A stretch of DNA of 10,391 nt from an uncultured Phycisphaerales bacterium (GCA_937879825.1 CALFMQ010000483.1:1-10391); one strand, 5' to 3'; counted from the stretch's first letter, positions 1 through 6,706 are shown. The notes: generated by a model from the letters alone, not told the origin. Numbers and translations are program-made.

Positions 1-1
1 C

Positions 2-574
2 GCGATCGTCTCGCGCACCGGCAGCTTCACGAAGGCACACGGAAAGCTGCTGGAGTGGCTCGCGATCGAGAAGGCGACGCACGCGGGCCGCTACCAGCTC
101 GACAACGGGAACAGCGGCGGCGAGCCGAACGTGCCCGAGTGGATGCGATCGGATGTCGCCGAGGTGTTCGAGACCGCGGAGGTCCTCCTCGGAACGCTCG
201 GCTTCCCCATCTTCGAGCCGCCTGCCAATCGCGCCCCCGACGCCGAGCACACCTTCTTCTGCAAGCGCGGCGGTGCCGATGCCCGAGGCGTCTACAACGA
301 AGAGGGGTTCGTGGTGCTCAAGGGGTCGATCGCGCGGCGAGACCTGACCAGTTCGTCCCACGATACGGTCGGCCCGAAGCGGGAGGAGCTCATCGGAGCC
401 GGGGTCCTCGCCCCGGCGAAGGACGGCTACCGCTTCGAACGGGACATGGCCTTCAGCACCCCGAGCGCGGCGGCCGCGATCGTGACAGGCGGCAGCGCCA
501 ACGGCTGGGTGGAGTGGCGGAACGCCCGCGGCCAGACGCTTGACGACGTCTATCGGAAGGGGCCGAAGGGGTGA
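2..574 (+). CDS. GIY-YIG-type nuclease with C-terminal DUF4357 domain, 5' end missing
   Basis: The reading frame is open from the first base of the window and ends at TGA 572-574, giving the last 190 residues of a longer protein. The first part (FTKAHGKLLEWLAIEKA, then YQLDN) resembles the segment that closes a GIY-YIG nuclease domain, including a conserved Glu (LLEW) that may be the metal ligand. After a linker (PEWMRSDVAEVFETAEVLL) comes a DUF4357-like domain: CKRGGADARGVYNEEGFVVL, a KREELI segment, and a C-terminal FSTPSAAAAIVTGGSANGW block with WRNARGQTLDD. Proteins of this type are about 280-300 residues, so roughly the first third, with the GIY-YIG motif itself, lies outside the window. 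The family is mostly uncharacterised and is often found in accessory or defence regions. A start at GTG 131 is possible on paper but would cut the domain, so the gene is taken as partial. A terminator follows 125 bp downstream. Confidence 0.82.
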   Translation, partial: AIVSRTGSFTKAHGKLLEWLAIEKATHAGRYQLDNGNSGGEPNVPEWMRSDVAEVFETAEVLLGTLGFPIFEPPANRAPDAEHTFFCKRGGADARGVYNEEGFVVLKGSIARRDLTSSSHDTVGPKREELIGAGVLAPAKDGYRFERDMAFSTPSAAAAIVTGGSANGWVEWRNARGQTLDDVYRKGPKG

Positions 575-640
575 GCGGTCCCGGGCAAGGCCCTGCCGTC
601 AACCCGCCCCAACCAGCCGAGAGGGCCCTCCAGACCCCGC

Positions 641-659
641 CAAGGCCCTTCCGGCCTTG
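641..659. repeat. Short perfect hairpin downstream of the nuclease gene
   Basis: CAAGGCC at 641-647 pairs perfectly with GGCCTTG at 653-659 around a five-base loop. No T-run follows, so it is not a classic intrinsic terminator. It may stabilise the 3' end of the nuclease transcript or be chance in GC-rich DNA. Confidence 0.4.
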
Positions 660-698
660 CCCAACGTTCCGAAGAGGGTTGCTCTCGGGGAGTTCACG

Positions 699-728
699 AC
701 GCTCTGGCGCTAAGCCGGGGCGTTTTTT
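699..728 (+). terminator. Rho-independent terminator after the nuclease gene
   Basis: A ten-pair stem (699-708 with 714-723, three of the pairs G-U) closes on a five-base loop GCTAA and runs straight into six T residues (723-728). This is the standard plus-strand intrinsic terminator form. It lies 125 bp after the stop of the DUF4357 gene, the only plus-strand gene upstream in the window. Confidence 0.75.
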
Positions 729-764
729 CATGCGCGGATGGGTGCGGCAACGGGCGTTGGCGGC

Positions 765-797
765 GGGGATTGGGGGGATGTGAGCGGGGGCTGGGGG
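765..797 (+). other. Candidate G-quadruplex tract
   Basis: Four runs of four to six G (765-768, 772-777, 786-790, 793-797) are separated by loops of 3, 8 and 2 bases, which meets the usual G3+N1-12 pattern. A second cluster (868-871, 876-881, 883-887) lies 70 bp downstream. Both are on the plus strand in non-coding DNA. Function, if any, is unknown. Confidence 0.4.
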
Positions 798-899
798 AGG
801 TGAGAGCCGCGCGTTGGCGTGGCTGTGAACCCGCGAAGGGGCCGGGACTCTCAGACTCTCGCGCTCTGGGGTTGAGGGGGGTGGGGGTTAACAGTTCCC

Positions 900-933
900 G
901 TGTTCAACTGCGTACAACCATGGAATTGAACAC
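900..933. repeat. Perfect 8-bp inverted repeat with 18-bp spacer
   Basis: GTGTTCAA (900-907) and TTGAACAC (926-933) are exact reverse complements. They sit in a locally more AT-rich patch inside otherwise very GC-rich intergenic DNA. This could be a regulator or recombinase binding site; no nearby gene starts here in either direction, so an operator role is not obvious. Confidence 0.5.
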
Positions 934-1062
934 CTATGGCCTCAGGATGCACAAGGCGGATGGATGAGTCTAATGCGCCTGTCGGGGCGCGTCAGGTGCG
1001 GAGCCTCTTACGGTCTCCCGTCGACTGCGAGTGACTTGAGCACCCAAAATAGCCGGTCGGCG

Positions 1063-2439
1063 TCACGACGCGAACTGTTCGACGATGGTGACTATCGAGG
1101 CCTTCGCATCGCCGAATAGCATCCGTGTGTTTGGCGATGTGAAAAGCGCGTTGTCCACGCCGGCGAATCCGGGCGCCATGCTGCGCTTGAGCACGATGGC
1201 GGCTTTGGCGAGGTCGACATTGACGACCGGCATGCCGTAGAGCGGGCTTGCGGGATCATTGCGCGCATCCGGATTGACGACGTCATTGGCGCCGATAACG
1301 AGGGCGACATCGACGAGCCCCATCGAGTCGTTGACATCCGCGGGTTCCGAGAGCAGGTCGTAGTTCACGCCAGCCTCGGCGAGCAAGACATTCATATGCC
1401 CGGGCATCCGGCCCGCGACGGGATGGATGACGAATCGCACATCGGTGCCGTTGGCTTGCAGGAGTTCGGATAGTTCGTGGACCGCGTGCTGGGCCTTTGC
1501 GACGGCCATCCCGTAGCCCGGGACAACGATCACGGAACGGGCGGCTTCGAGAAGGAGGAATGCATCGGAAGCATTGATCGGTGATATGGTGCGTGATGTA
1601 TCGCCCTCTCTTCCGGACGCAGAGACGGCCCCGAAGCCAGCGAAAAGAACCTTTGAGAGTGAGCGGTTCATCGACTTGCACATGACGCGTGTGAGCATGA
1701 GGCCGCTCGCGCCGACGAGCGTCCCCGCGATCATGAGGGCCGGGCTTGCGATCGCGGTACCCGCGACGGCGGCGGCGACGCCGGACAGGCTGTTGAGCAG
1801 CGACACGACGACGGGCATATTCCCGCCTCCAATGCGTGCAACTGCGAGCACGCCGAGGACGAGCGAGGCGACGACCAGGACGACCGATGCGATCTGCTGA
1901 TCGGCGTCGCTGACCACTGCCCAGGCGCCGGAGGCCAACGCAAGGGCTAGGACAGCGGCGCTGATCGTCAGTTGAAAGGGGAACACCGATGCGGAGGTGT
2001 TGATTTTTCCGGCGAGTTTCGCGTACGCGACGATGCTGCCCGTGAAGGTGACGCCGCCGACGATGACAGAGGTCGCCGAGAGCGCTCGTGTTATCGGTGA
2101 GAGGGCGGCTTCGGGGAGGAGGGCGACAAACCCGACACAGAGCGACGCCAGACCGCCGAGTCCATTGAACAGCGCGATCAGTTCCGGCATGGCGGTCATC
2201 CGGACTCGGAGCGCGAACATGACGCCCACGACGGATCCAGCGGCGATGAGCGCGAGCGTGAGGGCCATGGTGGTGTGGTGCTGCCAGAGCACGCCGGCGA
2301 CAGCGGCGACCATCCCGGCGGCGGAGATTATGTTGCCACGAGGGGCCGAGTCTTTCCGGGCCATGCGTTTGAGCCCGACGATGAACGCGGCGCAAGCGAT
2401 AATGAGCAGAATGTCGGGCGCATTGACTACGTGGGTCAT
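1063..2439 (-). CDS. pntB: Proton-translocating NAD(P)(+) transhydrogenase, beta subunit PntB
   Basis: PntB supplies the C-terminal half of the membrane channel and the NADP(H)-binding domain III of the enzyme that couples hydride transfer between NAD(H) and NADP(H) to proton movement across the cytoplasmic membrane. The 458-residue product is normal length. Its first 270 or so residues are hydrophobic helices (DILLIIACAAFIVGLKRMAR at the start, then GNIISAAGMVAAVAGVLW and so on). Domain III follows, with the dinucleotide motif VIVVPGYGMAVAKAQ and the conserved GANDVVNPDARNDPASPLYG stretch, and ends FGDAKASIV. The frame is open 128 codons further upstream, but that part overlaps pntAA and pntAB in another frame and is not protein-like. 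ATG 2439 has GGAG six bases before it and overlaps the pntAB stop as ATGA. It is the last gene of the operon. Confidence 0.95.
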   Translation of the reverse strand: MTHVVNAPDILLIIACAAFIVGLKRMARKDSAPRGNIISAAGMVAAVAGVLWQHHTTMALTLALIAAGSVVGVMFALRVRMTAMPELIALFNGLGGLASLCVGFVALLPEAALSPITRALSATSVIVGGVTFTGSIVAYAKLAGKINTSASVFPFQLTISAAVLALALASGAWAVVSDADQQIASVVLVVASLVLGVLAVARIGGGNMPVVVSLLNSLSGVAAAVAGTAIASPALMIAGTLVGASGLMLTRVMCKSMNRSLSKVLFAGFGAVSASGREGDTSRTISPINASDAFLLLEAARSVIVVPGYGMAVAKAQHAVHELSELLQANGTDVRFVIHPVAGRMPGHMNVLLAEAGVNYDLLSEPADVNDSMGLVDVALVIGANDVVNPDARNDPASPLYGMPVVNVDLAKAAIVLKRSMAPGFAGVDNALFTSPNTRMLFGDAKASIVTIVEQFAS

Positions 2440-2732
2440 GCGTCGCTCCGATTGGCCCGGTCCTTCGATGATCTGAACATCTGGAGCATCCGATGGGTGA
2501 CGACATAACCGCCCACAACATTGATCGCGGCGGCGAAGATGGCGACCGGCGCGAGCACTCCGGCGGCGGGCGCCTCGATCGCCATGCACGCGATCGCGCC
2601 AACGATGGTGATTCCGGAGATCGCGTTGGTCCCGGACATGAGGGGTGTGTGGAGCTGCGACGGGATTCGATGGATCAGTTCGATCCCGAGAAATGCCGCG
2701 AGGAGCAGGATGAGGAGCAGTAGGACCATCAT
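2436..2732 (-). CDS. pntAB: NAD(P)(+) transhydrogenase, alpha-2 membrane subunit PntAB
   Basis: A 98-residue membrane protein matching the small alpha-2 subunit found where the transhydrogenase alpha chain is split in two, as in Rhodospirillum rubrum. It supplies the N-terminal helices of the proton channel. Visible are a leading hydrophobic helix (MMVLLLLILLLAAFLGIEL), the conserved IPSQLHTPLMSGTNAISGI stretch that is diagnostic of this subunit, and two further hydrophobic segments (VGAIACMAI; VLAPVAIFAAAINVVGGYVV). It ends HRMLQMF plus a polar tail. ATG 2732 overlaps the pntAA stop (2731-2729) as ATGA, and a GGGAG sequence lies upstream. A second ATG at 2729 is possible. It overlaps pntB by four bases at the other end. 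Confidence 0.94.
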   Translation of the reverse strand: MMVLLLLILLLAAFLGIELIHRIPSQLHTPLMSGTNAISGITIVGAIACMAIEAPAAGVLAPVAIFAAAINVVGGYVVTHRMLQMFRSSKDRANRSDA

Positions 2733-3898
2733 GTCGCTGCGTTCTCCCTTGCCTGAATCGGTGTCTGAAGGGTGTGACGGGTCCGGCCGTCGTGCGTGAC
2801 GAGGACCGCGTTGAGGATTTCATTGTGGCCGGGAGGTTTGAGGGCGCCGCTTTGGTCCGTGATGTGATCGAGAAGGGATGCGAAGTTCGAGGCGAGCATA
2901 TTGCTGGCGTCGCGGGCGACGGTCGACGGGAGGTCAGAGTCGGCCAGGACGATCACGCCATCGATGATCTCGTCCATCCCGTCTCGAGCGTTCTCGACAT
3001 TGCCCCCGGTTGCGATGGCGAGATCGACGATAACCGCGCCTGCTTGCATGCCGGCGATCATTGAGGAATCGATGATCAATGGCGCGGGCTTTCCGAATAC
3101 CTGCGCGGCGGCGATGACGATATCGGAGTTGTGGCAGAGTCTGGCGAGGGCGGCCCGCTGGCGGGCGAGCGCACTCTCGGACATAGCGGCGGCGTATCCG
3201 TTGCTGGACTCCTGGACGGGGTCGACATCGACTCGGGCGAATTTCGCGCCGAGCGACTCGACCTGCTCCTTGGCGGCGGGTCGCACATCGTACGCGGTGA
3301 CGCGCGCGCCTAGTCGCACAGCGGTCGCGATCGCCTGGAGGCCCGCGACACCCGTGCCGATGACGAGGACGCGCGCGGGCGGGATGGTACCTGCGGGTGT
3401 TGACATCATGGGGAGGATGCGCGAGAGCCGGGACGCGGCGCGGATGACGGCGGAATACCCGGCGAGGCTGGCCTGCGAACTCAGGGCGTCCATGGATTGC
3501 GCGAGGGTTGACCGCGGAATGAGCTCCATCGCGATGGCGGCGACCCTGGCTTCGCGCGCGGCCTCGAATGTCAGGTTTGCATCGAACGGTCGAAGCAATC
3601 CGATGAGCAGGCAACCGGGTTTGAGACTCTGTATCGACTCGACGGGCGGGGGTTCCACGCACAGCATGACATCCGCGTTGGCCGGGTCGGGATCGGGCTC
3701 GATGCGCGCGCCCGCGGCGCGGAACTCGTCGTCGGTCCAACCGGACGCCACACCGATATCAGCGGGCAGTTTGCACTTCCAGCCGGCAGCGATGAGGCGT
3801 TTGACGGACTCGGGGGTCACGGGTGCGCGCCGTTCGCGCTCGGAAACCGGGCGGAAGGCGCTGATGAATCGTGTCGGCAACACTTCCGTCGTCGTCAT
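2729..3898 (-). CDS. pntAA: NAD(P)(+) transhydrogenase, alpha-1 NAD(H)-binding subunit PntAA
   Basis: This is the soluble domain I, which binds NAD(H) and passes hydride to domain III of PntB on the cytoplasmic face. The 389-residue product has the expected order: an N-terminal alanine dehydrogenase/PNT-like domain (RPVSERERRAPVTPESVKRL), the QSMDALSSQASLAGYSAV loop region, and a Rossmann fold beginning RVLVIGTGVAGLQAIATAVR with AYDVRPAAKEQVESLGAKF. A long mobile-loop region and the ending LDHITDQSGALK follow, the last conserved in split alpha-1 subunits. A GTG at 3904 extends the frame by two residues. ATG 3898 is preferred because it overlaps the upstream gene's TGA (3897-3895) as ATGA, the pattern at most junctions here. 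The expected cofactor partner is glutamate dehydrogenase, encoded in the same operon. Confidence 0.95.
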   Translation of the reverse strand: MTTTEVLPTRFISAFRPVSERERRAPVTPESVKRLIAAGWKCKLPADIGVASGWTDDEFRAAGARIEPDPDPANADVMLCVEPPPVESIQSLKPGCLLIGLLRPFDANLTFEAAREARVAAIAMELIPRSTLAQSMDALSSQASLAGYSAVIRAASRLSRILPMMSTPAGTIPPARVLVIGTGVAGLQAIATAVRLGARVTAYDVRPAAKEQVESLGAKFARVDVDPVQESSNGYAAAMSESALARQRAALARLCHNSDIVIAAAQVFGKPAPLIIDSSMIAGMQAGAVIVDLAIATGGNVENARDGMDEIIDGVIVLADSDLPSTVARDASNMLASNFASLLDHITDQSGALKPPGHNEILNAVLVTHDGRTRHTLQTPIQARENAAT

Positions 3899-4785
3899 AT
3901 GCACGGTCCCTGATTTTCCGTCGGCCCGAGTTCCGCGTCAGTGTGTTGAAGGGAGGATGTCGAACGATGGGGGGCGTGCGCGCGGAGCTTGAGTTCCTGG
4001 AGTTCGGGTCGGTGCCAGACGCTCGGCTCATTGACGAGCCATTGGACATTCAGGATCCCGCAGGGAAAGTGTTGACCGGTTTGCTGGAGCGCGATTTCGG
4101 TGAGGCAGCGGCTCCATCCATCGAGCCAGATGGCGAGTTGATTCTGCTGGGCCTCCGTTCCGTCACAGAGGATGTAGAGGTCGATGTCGCTGGCGGGTCC
4201 CGCGTCCCCGCGTGCGGTGCTGCCACCGATATAGATCTTGTTGACTCCGAAGCGTTCCGTATCGGTCGCGTCGGCTAGGGCTTCCGCGAGTCGCTGACGC
4301 CAGGCCCAATGGGTCGTCCCTGGGGATGGCAGTTGGCCGAGCATCTCCGCGTGCTTCCATTCGAGAAACTCACCGAGGCGCGCGGCGATTCGCCGGAGCA
4401 GTTGCTCTTCTTCCCTCAGAAACGGTTGGGCAGAGTCGGGGAAACCTCCCATTCTGCTGACGGTGAGATGTCCCACCTCATTGTTCCAGAGGCGAATCGA
4501 CGTGGAGATGGTGTGGGCATTGGGGTTAAAGTTCTTCGCGCTGAATGATCGCCCGAGGTACTCGATGCAGGCGCCCGTGGCGCCGGCGTCTTGCCAGCCG
4601 GCGGGGATTTCGCTGAGGATGCGCTCGAATGCTCGGACGGGTGATTGCGTGCGCTCGGAAACAACGGACTCGATCGCGTAGAGACAGCGCAGTTCCTTGG
4701 CACGCTCGTTGAGTGATTGGAAGTCGGGCATCGTTGCATGTGATCCGAGCATGGCGTGATGTTGATGGTTAGAGGTCCATGTCAC
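3895..4785 (-). CDS. Sensor domain-nucleotidyltransferase fusion protein
   Basis: A soluble protein of 296 residues with two parts. Residues about 25-148 form a sensory module, starting SLNERAKELRCLYAIESVV and ending in a helix REEEQLLRRIAARLGEFLEW. The same module opens the histidine kinase at 8179-9375 and looks GAF-like. Residues about 160-270 carry a Pol-beta-superfamily nucleotidyltransferase motif, IYIGGSTARGDAGPASDIDL, with GGS at 187-189 and metal-binding Asp 200 and Asp 202. The usual third acidic residue is not evident: the likely strand reads GILNVQWL. The target is unknown. Relatives in the superfamily modify proteins (GlnD, GlnE), RNA, antibiotics or antitoxin partners. GTG 4785 has GGAGG six bases upstream and overlaps rnk by 17 bp. 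ATG 4752 and ATG 4731 are in frame but lack a Shine-Dalgarno sequence. The stop overlaps the pntAA start. Confidence 0.8.
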   Translation of the reverse strand: MTWTSNHQHHAMLGSHATMPDFQSLNERAKELRCLYAIESVVSERTQSPVRAFERILSEIPAGWQDAGATGACIEYLGRSFSAKNFNPNAHTISTSIRLWNNEVGHLTVSRMGGFPDSAQPFLREEEQLLRRIAARLGEFLEWKHAEMLGQLPSPGTTHWAWRQRLAEALADATDTERFGVNKIYIGGSTARGDAGPASDIDLYILCDGTEAQQNQLAIWLDGWSRCLTEIALQQTGQHFPCGILNVQWLVNEPSVWHRPELQELKLRAHAPHRSTSSLQHTDAELGPTENQGPCI

Positions 4786-5242
4786 CGGCGGCCTCCGGCT
4801 GATAGAGGACGCTCATGACTTCGCATGATCGGAGCGATCCGCCTGGTACGCGGAAACTGGTGGTGGTGCCGGCGTGGCATCCCAGGAGTGCGGCGCCGAG
4901 CGGTGCGAGCACGGAAATCCGGTCGTGCTCCGGGTCGGCGTCTTCGGGGAAGACCAGCGTGACGATCCACGCCATGGGGCCGTCCTGGAGACGGACGCGT
5001 GAGTTCATCGTGACAACATCGGGGGGCACTTCCTCGGCGTTGACGACGACGGCGCGATCGAGTTCCGATTCCAGGGTCCACAGGTAGGGCCGGTCGCGAT
5101 CATCGCGGGCTTTGGATGATTGGATCGACTTGATCAGGAAGCGGAGACGATCCATATCCTGTCGTGTGATATGAATGGTGCGGGTGGCGGCGTCGAACGC
5201 GTTGCGTTGACGATCGGTAGCCTGGGACTCGGCGTAGTTCAT
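4769..5242 (-). CDS. rnk: Rnk-type nucleoside diphosphate kinase regulator, GreA/GreB C-terminal domain family
   Basis: The 157-residue product resembles Rnk, which has a short N-terminal helical segment and an FKBP-like GreA/GreB C-terminal domain and is known to bind RNA polymerase. Signature stretches are ELDRAVVVNAEEVPPDVVTM followed by NSRVRLQD, a FPEDADPEHDRISVLAPLG stretch, ALLGCHAGTTTSF, and the ending VMSVLYQPEAAG. E. coli Rnk is 136 residues, so this one has a slightly longer N-terminus. The frame stays open 64 codons upstream, but that part is an arginine-rich shadow of gdh. ATG 5242 overlaps the gdh stop (5241-5239) as ATGA and has GAGGA eight bases upstream. In E. coli Rnk affects NDK levels and resembles a secondary-channel factor. 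Here it may tune transcription or nucleotide pools for the operon, which is inference. Confidence 0.85.
   Translation of the reverse strand: MNYAESQATDRQRNAFDAATRTIHITRQDMDRLRFLIKSIQSSKARDDRDRPYLWTLESELDRAVVVNAEEVPPDVVTMNSRVRLQDGPMAWIVTLVFPEDADPEHDRISVLAPLGAALLGCHAGTTTSFRVPGGSLRSCEVMSVLYQPEAAGDMDL
4792..4796 (-). promoter_or_regulatory. Ribosome binding site that selects the GTG start of the nucleotidyltransferase
   Basis: Minus-strand GGAGG at 4796-4792 ends six bases before GTG 4785-4783, an ideal spacing. It lies inside the last codons of rnk. The later in-frame ATG codons at 4752 and 4731 have nothing comparable, so this site is the main argument for the longer product and the 17-bp gene overlap. 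Confidence 0.55.
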
Positions 5243-6579
5243 GGGAAGATTCCTCGTTCGGCGTAAACCTGCTCGATGCGTCGCAGAGCCACGGCGTAGC
5301 ACGCGGTGCGCCAGTCGAGCGTTTTCTCGTGGGAAAGAGCGCGGACCCGGGTATAGGCCTGCTTGAGAATTTCCTGGAGTTTGTTGTCTACGGTCGCGGC
5401 GTCCCAGGTTGCCAGGCCTCGGCTCTGGAGCCATTCGAAGTAGCTGACGATGACGCCGCCGGCGTTGCAGAGCACATCGGGCAGGACATCGATGCCCCGT
5501 TCGGCGAGCGCGGCGTCGCCGGCGGGTGTTGTCGGGCCATTGGCCCCTTCGGCGACGAGACAGACATTGAGCAATTGCGCGGTGTGGGCGTTGACCTGAT
5601 TCTCCATCGCGGCGGGGATAAAGACATCGGCCTCCTCTTGGAAGAACTCATCGGAGGTGATGGGTTCGGACCCTGGGAATCCGGCGACGCCTCCGGTTGC
5701 CTGGACATGATGCGCTAGCGCATCGGCGTCGAGCCCGCCGTCCACGCGTGAGCGAATTGCGCCGGTGATGTCCTGGGCGGCGAGCAGGCGTGCGCCCTGA
5801 TCCTGGAGGATTCGAGCGGCCCAACCGCCGACCTTGCCGTATCCCTGCACGGTGTAGGAGAGGTCGCGGAGTTTGCAGGCGTGGTCGTTTGCCCAGAGTT
5901 CGATAAGGTTGACGATTCCCTGTCCCGTGGCTTTCTCGCGCCCGGCGAGGCCGCCGGCGCTGACAGGCTTTCCGGTGACGACGGCCGGTGCGCGGAAGCG
6001 TTCCTGTGGGGGGAGTGTGGCGGCGTAGGTGTCGACGATCCACGCCATTGTGCGCGCATCGGTGTTGACATCCGGCGCGGGCACATCGTAGCCGGGGCCG
6101 ATGTTCGAACCGAGCGCGTAGACGAATCGGCGTGTCATTCGTTCGAGTTCGCGCCGGCTGAGTTTCGCGGGATCGACCTGTACGCCGCCCTTTGCGCCGC
6201 CGAAGGGGATGTCGACGAGTGCGCACTTGATCGTCATCCACGCCGCGAGGGCCCGGACCTCGTCTATGCTGACATGAGTGTGATATCGGATGCCGCCCTT
6301 GAACGGACCGAGCACATTGTTGTGCTGGACTCGGTATCCGGTGAACTTTTCAACGGTTCCGTCATCCATATTTACGGGGAATGTGACGCTGACCTCACAG
6401 GAAGGTGAGTTAAGGATCTTCTGCACTTCGGGCGCGAGTCCGATGGCGGTTGCGGCACGGTCCATTTGCTCCCGAACGCGCTGGAACAGTCTCGTGTCGT
6501 GCGCATTGTCCGGCGCGGGCGAGGGCGTCGCGGTCGCTGGCGGATGGTTATTCGTGGTGCTTGTCATCGCGGTGGTCAT
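5239..6579 (-). CDS. gdhA: Glutamate dehydrogenase (Glu/Leu/Phe/Val dehydrogenase family)
   Basis: Catalyses the reversible conversion of 2-oxoglutarate plus ammonium to glutamate with NAD(P)H, in the cytosol, normally as a hexamer. The 446-residue product has the full set of family motifs: GPFKGGIRYH (91-100, substrate Lys 94), the catalytic Lys 130 in DIPFGGAKGG, catalytic Asp 170 in VPAPDVNT, GKPVSAGGLAGREKATGQG, and a Rossmann fold with QGYGKVGG (245-252). AEGANGPTT and LCNAGGVIVSYFEW complete the active site. The dinucleotide loop has Tyr-Gly-Lys where many relatives have Phe-Gly-Asn. Cofactor choice cannot be read with confidence. The first 28 residues are a Pro/Ala/Thr-rich extension. 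ATG 6579 has GGAG ten bases upstream. It is the first gene of the operon, directly behind a sigma-54-type promoter. Leucine or phenylalanine dehydrogenase is less likely. Confidence 0.95.
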   Translation of the reverse strand: MTTAMTSTTNNHPPATATPSPAPDNAHDTRLFQRVREQMDRAATAIGLAPEVQKILNSPSCEVSVTFPVNMDDGTVEKFTGYRVQHNNVLGPFKGGIRYHTHVSIDEVRALAAWMTIKCALVDIPFGGAKGGVQVDPAKLSRRELERMTRRFVYALGSNIGPGYDVPAPDVNTDARTMAWIVDTYAATLPPQERFRAPAVVTGKPVSAGGLAGREKATGQGIVNLIELWANDHACKLRDLSYTVQGYGKVGGWAARILQDQGARLLAAQDITGAIRSRVDGGLDADALAHHVQATGGVAGFPGSEPITSDEFFQEEADVFIPAAMENQVNAHTAQLLNVCLVAEGANGPTTPAGDAALAERGIDVLPDVLCNAGGVIVSYFEWLQSRGLATWDAATVDNKLQEILKQAYTRVRALSHEKTLDWRTACYAVALRRIEQVYAERGIFP

Positions 6580-6621
6580 GTCGGTGATACTCCGTGTTGA
6601 GACGAGTGCTCAGGCAAGGAT

Positions 6622-6638
6622 TGCAATTGCCATGCCAG
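6622..6638 (-). promoter_or_regulatory. Sigma-54 (-24/-12) promoter of the gdh-rnk-pnt operon
   Basis: The minus strand reads CTGGCATGGCAATTGCA. Against the consensus YTGGCACG-N4-TTGCW, 16 of 17 positions agree; the one difference is T for C within TGGCAC. The invariant GG is at 6636-6635 and GC at 6624-6623 with correct spacing. Transcription would start near 6611, leaving a leader of about 32 nt that contains the GGAG before gdh ATG 6579. The neighbouring gene encodes a sigma-54 activator with an intact GAFTGA motif. Seen: the match and its position. Inferred: use in the cell. Confidence 0.8.
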
Positions 6639-6659
6639 CCGCAAGTCGCGCGCAGCGTG

Positions 6660-6689
6660 CCCCAAACGAGCATTCGGGATCGTTCGGGG
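6660..6689. promoter_or_regulatory. Inverted repeat upstream of the sigma-54 promoter, candidate activator site
   Basis: CCCCAAACGA (6660-6669) and TCGTTCGGGG (6680-6689) are reverse complements at nine of ten positions, with a 10-bp spacer, so the arms lie on the same helix face. The right part also contains TTCGGG twice at a 10-bp step (6673 and 6683). The centre is about 63 bp upstream of the predicted transcription start, a workable place for a dimeric NtrC-type activator. No U-run follows on either strand, so a terminator is unlikely. Confidence 0.5.
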
Positions 6690-6706
6690 TGGGGAAGAAT
6701 GACCCG

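Larger units (their letters stand above)
575..1062. other. Intergenic region between converging transcription units
   Basis: No convincing coding frame lies in these 488 bases; the short open frames have skewed composition and no family resemblance. The plus-strand nuclease gene and the minus-strand pntB gene converge here. It contains a 7-bp hairpin (641-659), an intrinsic terminator on the plus strand (699-728), two G-run clusters (765-797 and 868-887), an 8-bp perfect inverted repeat (900-933) and a weak stem of 7 pairs with one G-U (975-981 with 993-999). I see no clear U-tract terminator for the minus-strand operon ending at 1063. Confidence 0.7.

Noticed and set aside
1044..1071. Possible minus-strand terminator after pntB (GCGTC/GACGC stem followed by TATTTT)
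   Set aside because: The loop would be only two bases, the T-run is short and lies more than ten bases from the stem.
1283..2602. 439-codon minus-strand open frame
   Set aside because: Shifted shadow of pntB and pntAB, dominated by Arg, with no membrane segments where the real protein has them.
2440..2823. 128-codon upstream extension of the pntB frame
   Set aside because: Arginine/histidine-rich, overlaps pntAB and pntAA in another frame, and ATG 2439 has an ideal ribosome site plus an ATGA overlap.
2901..3992. 363-codon plus-strand open frame
   Set aside because: Mirror frame of pntAA and the end of the nucleotidyltransferase gene; Ser/Ala/Arg-rich composition with no recognisable motif.
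5243..5434. 64-codon upstream extension of the rnk frame
   Set aside because: Antiparallel-free but frame-shifted shadow of gdh, rich in Arg and Pro; the ATGA overlap at 5239-5242 sets the start.
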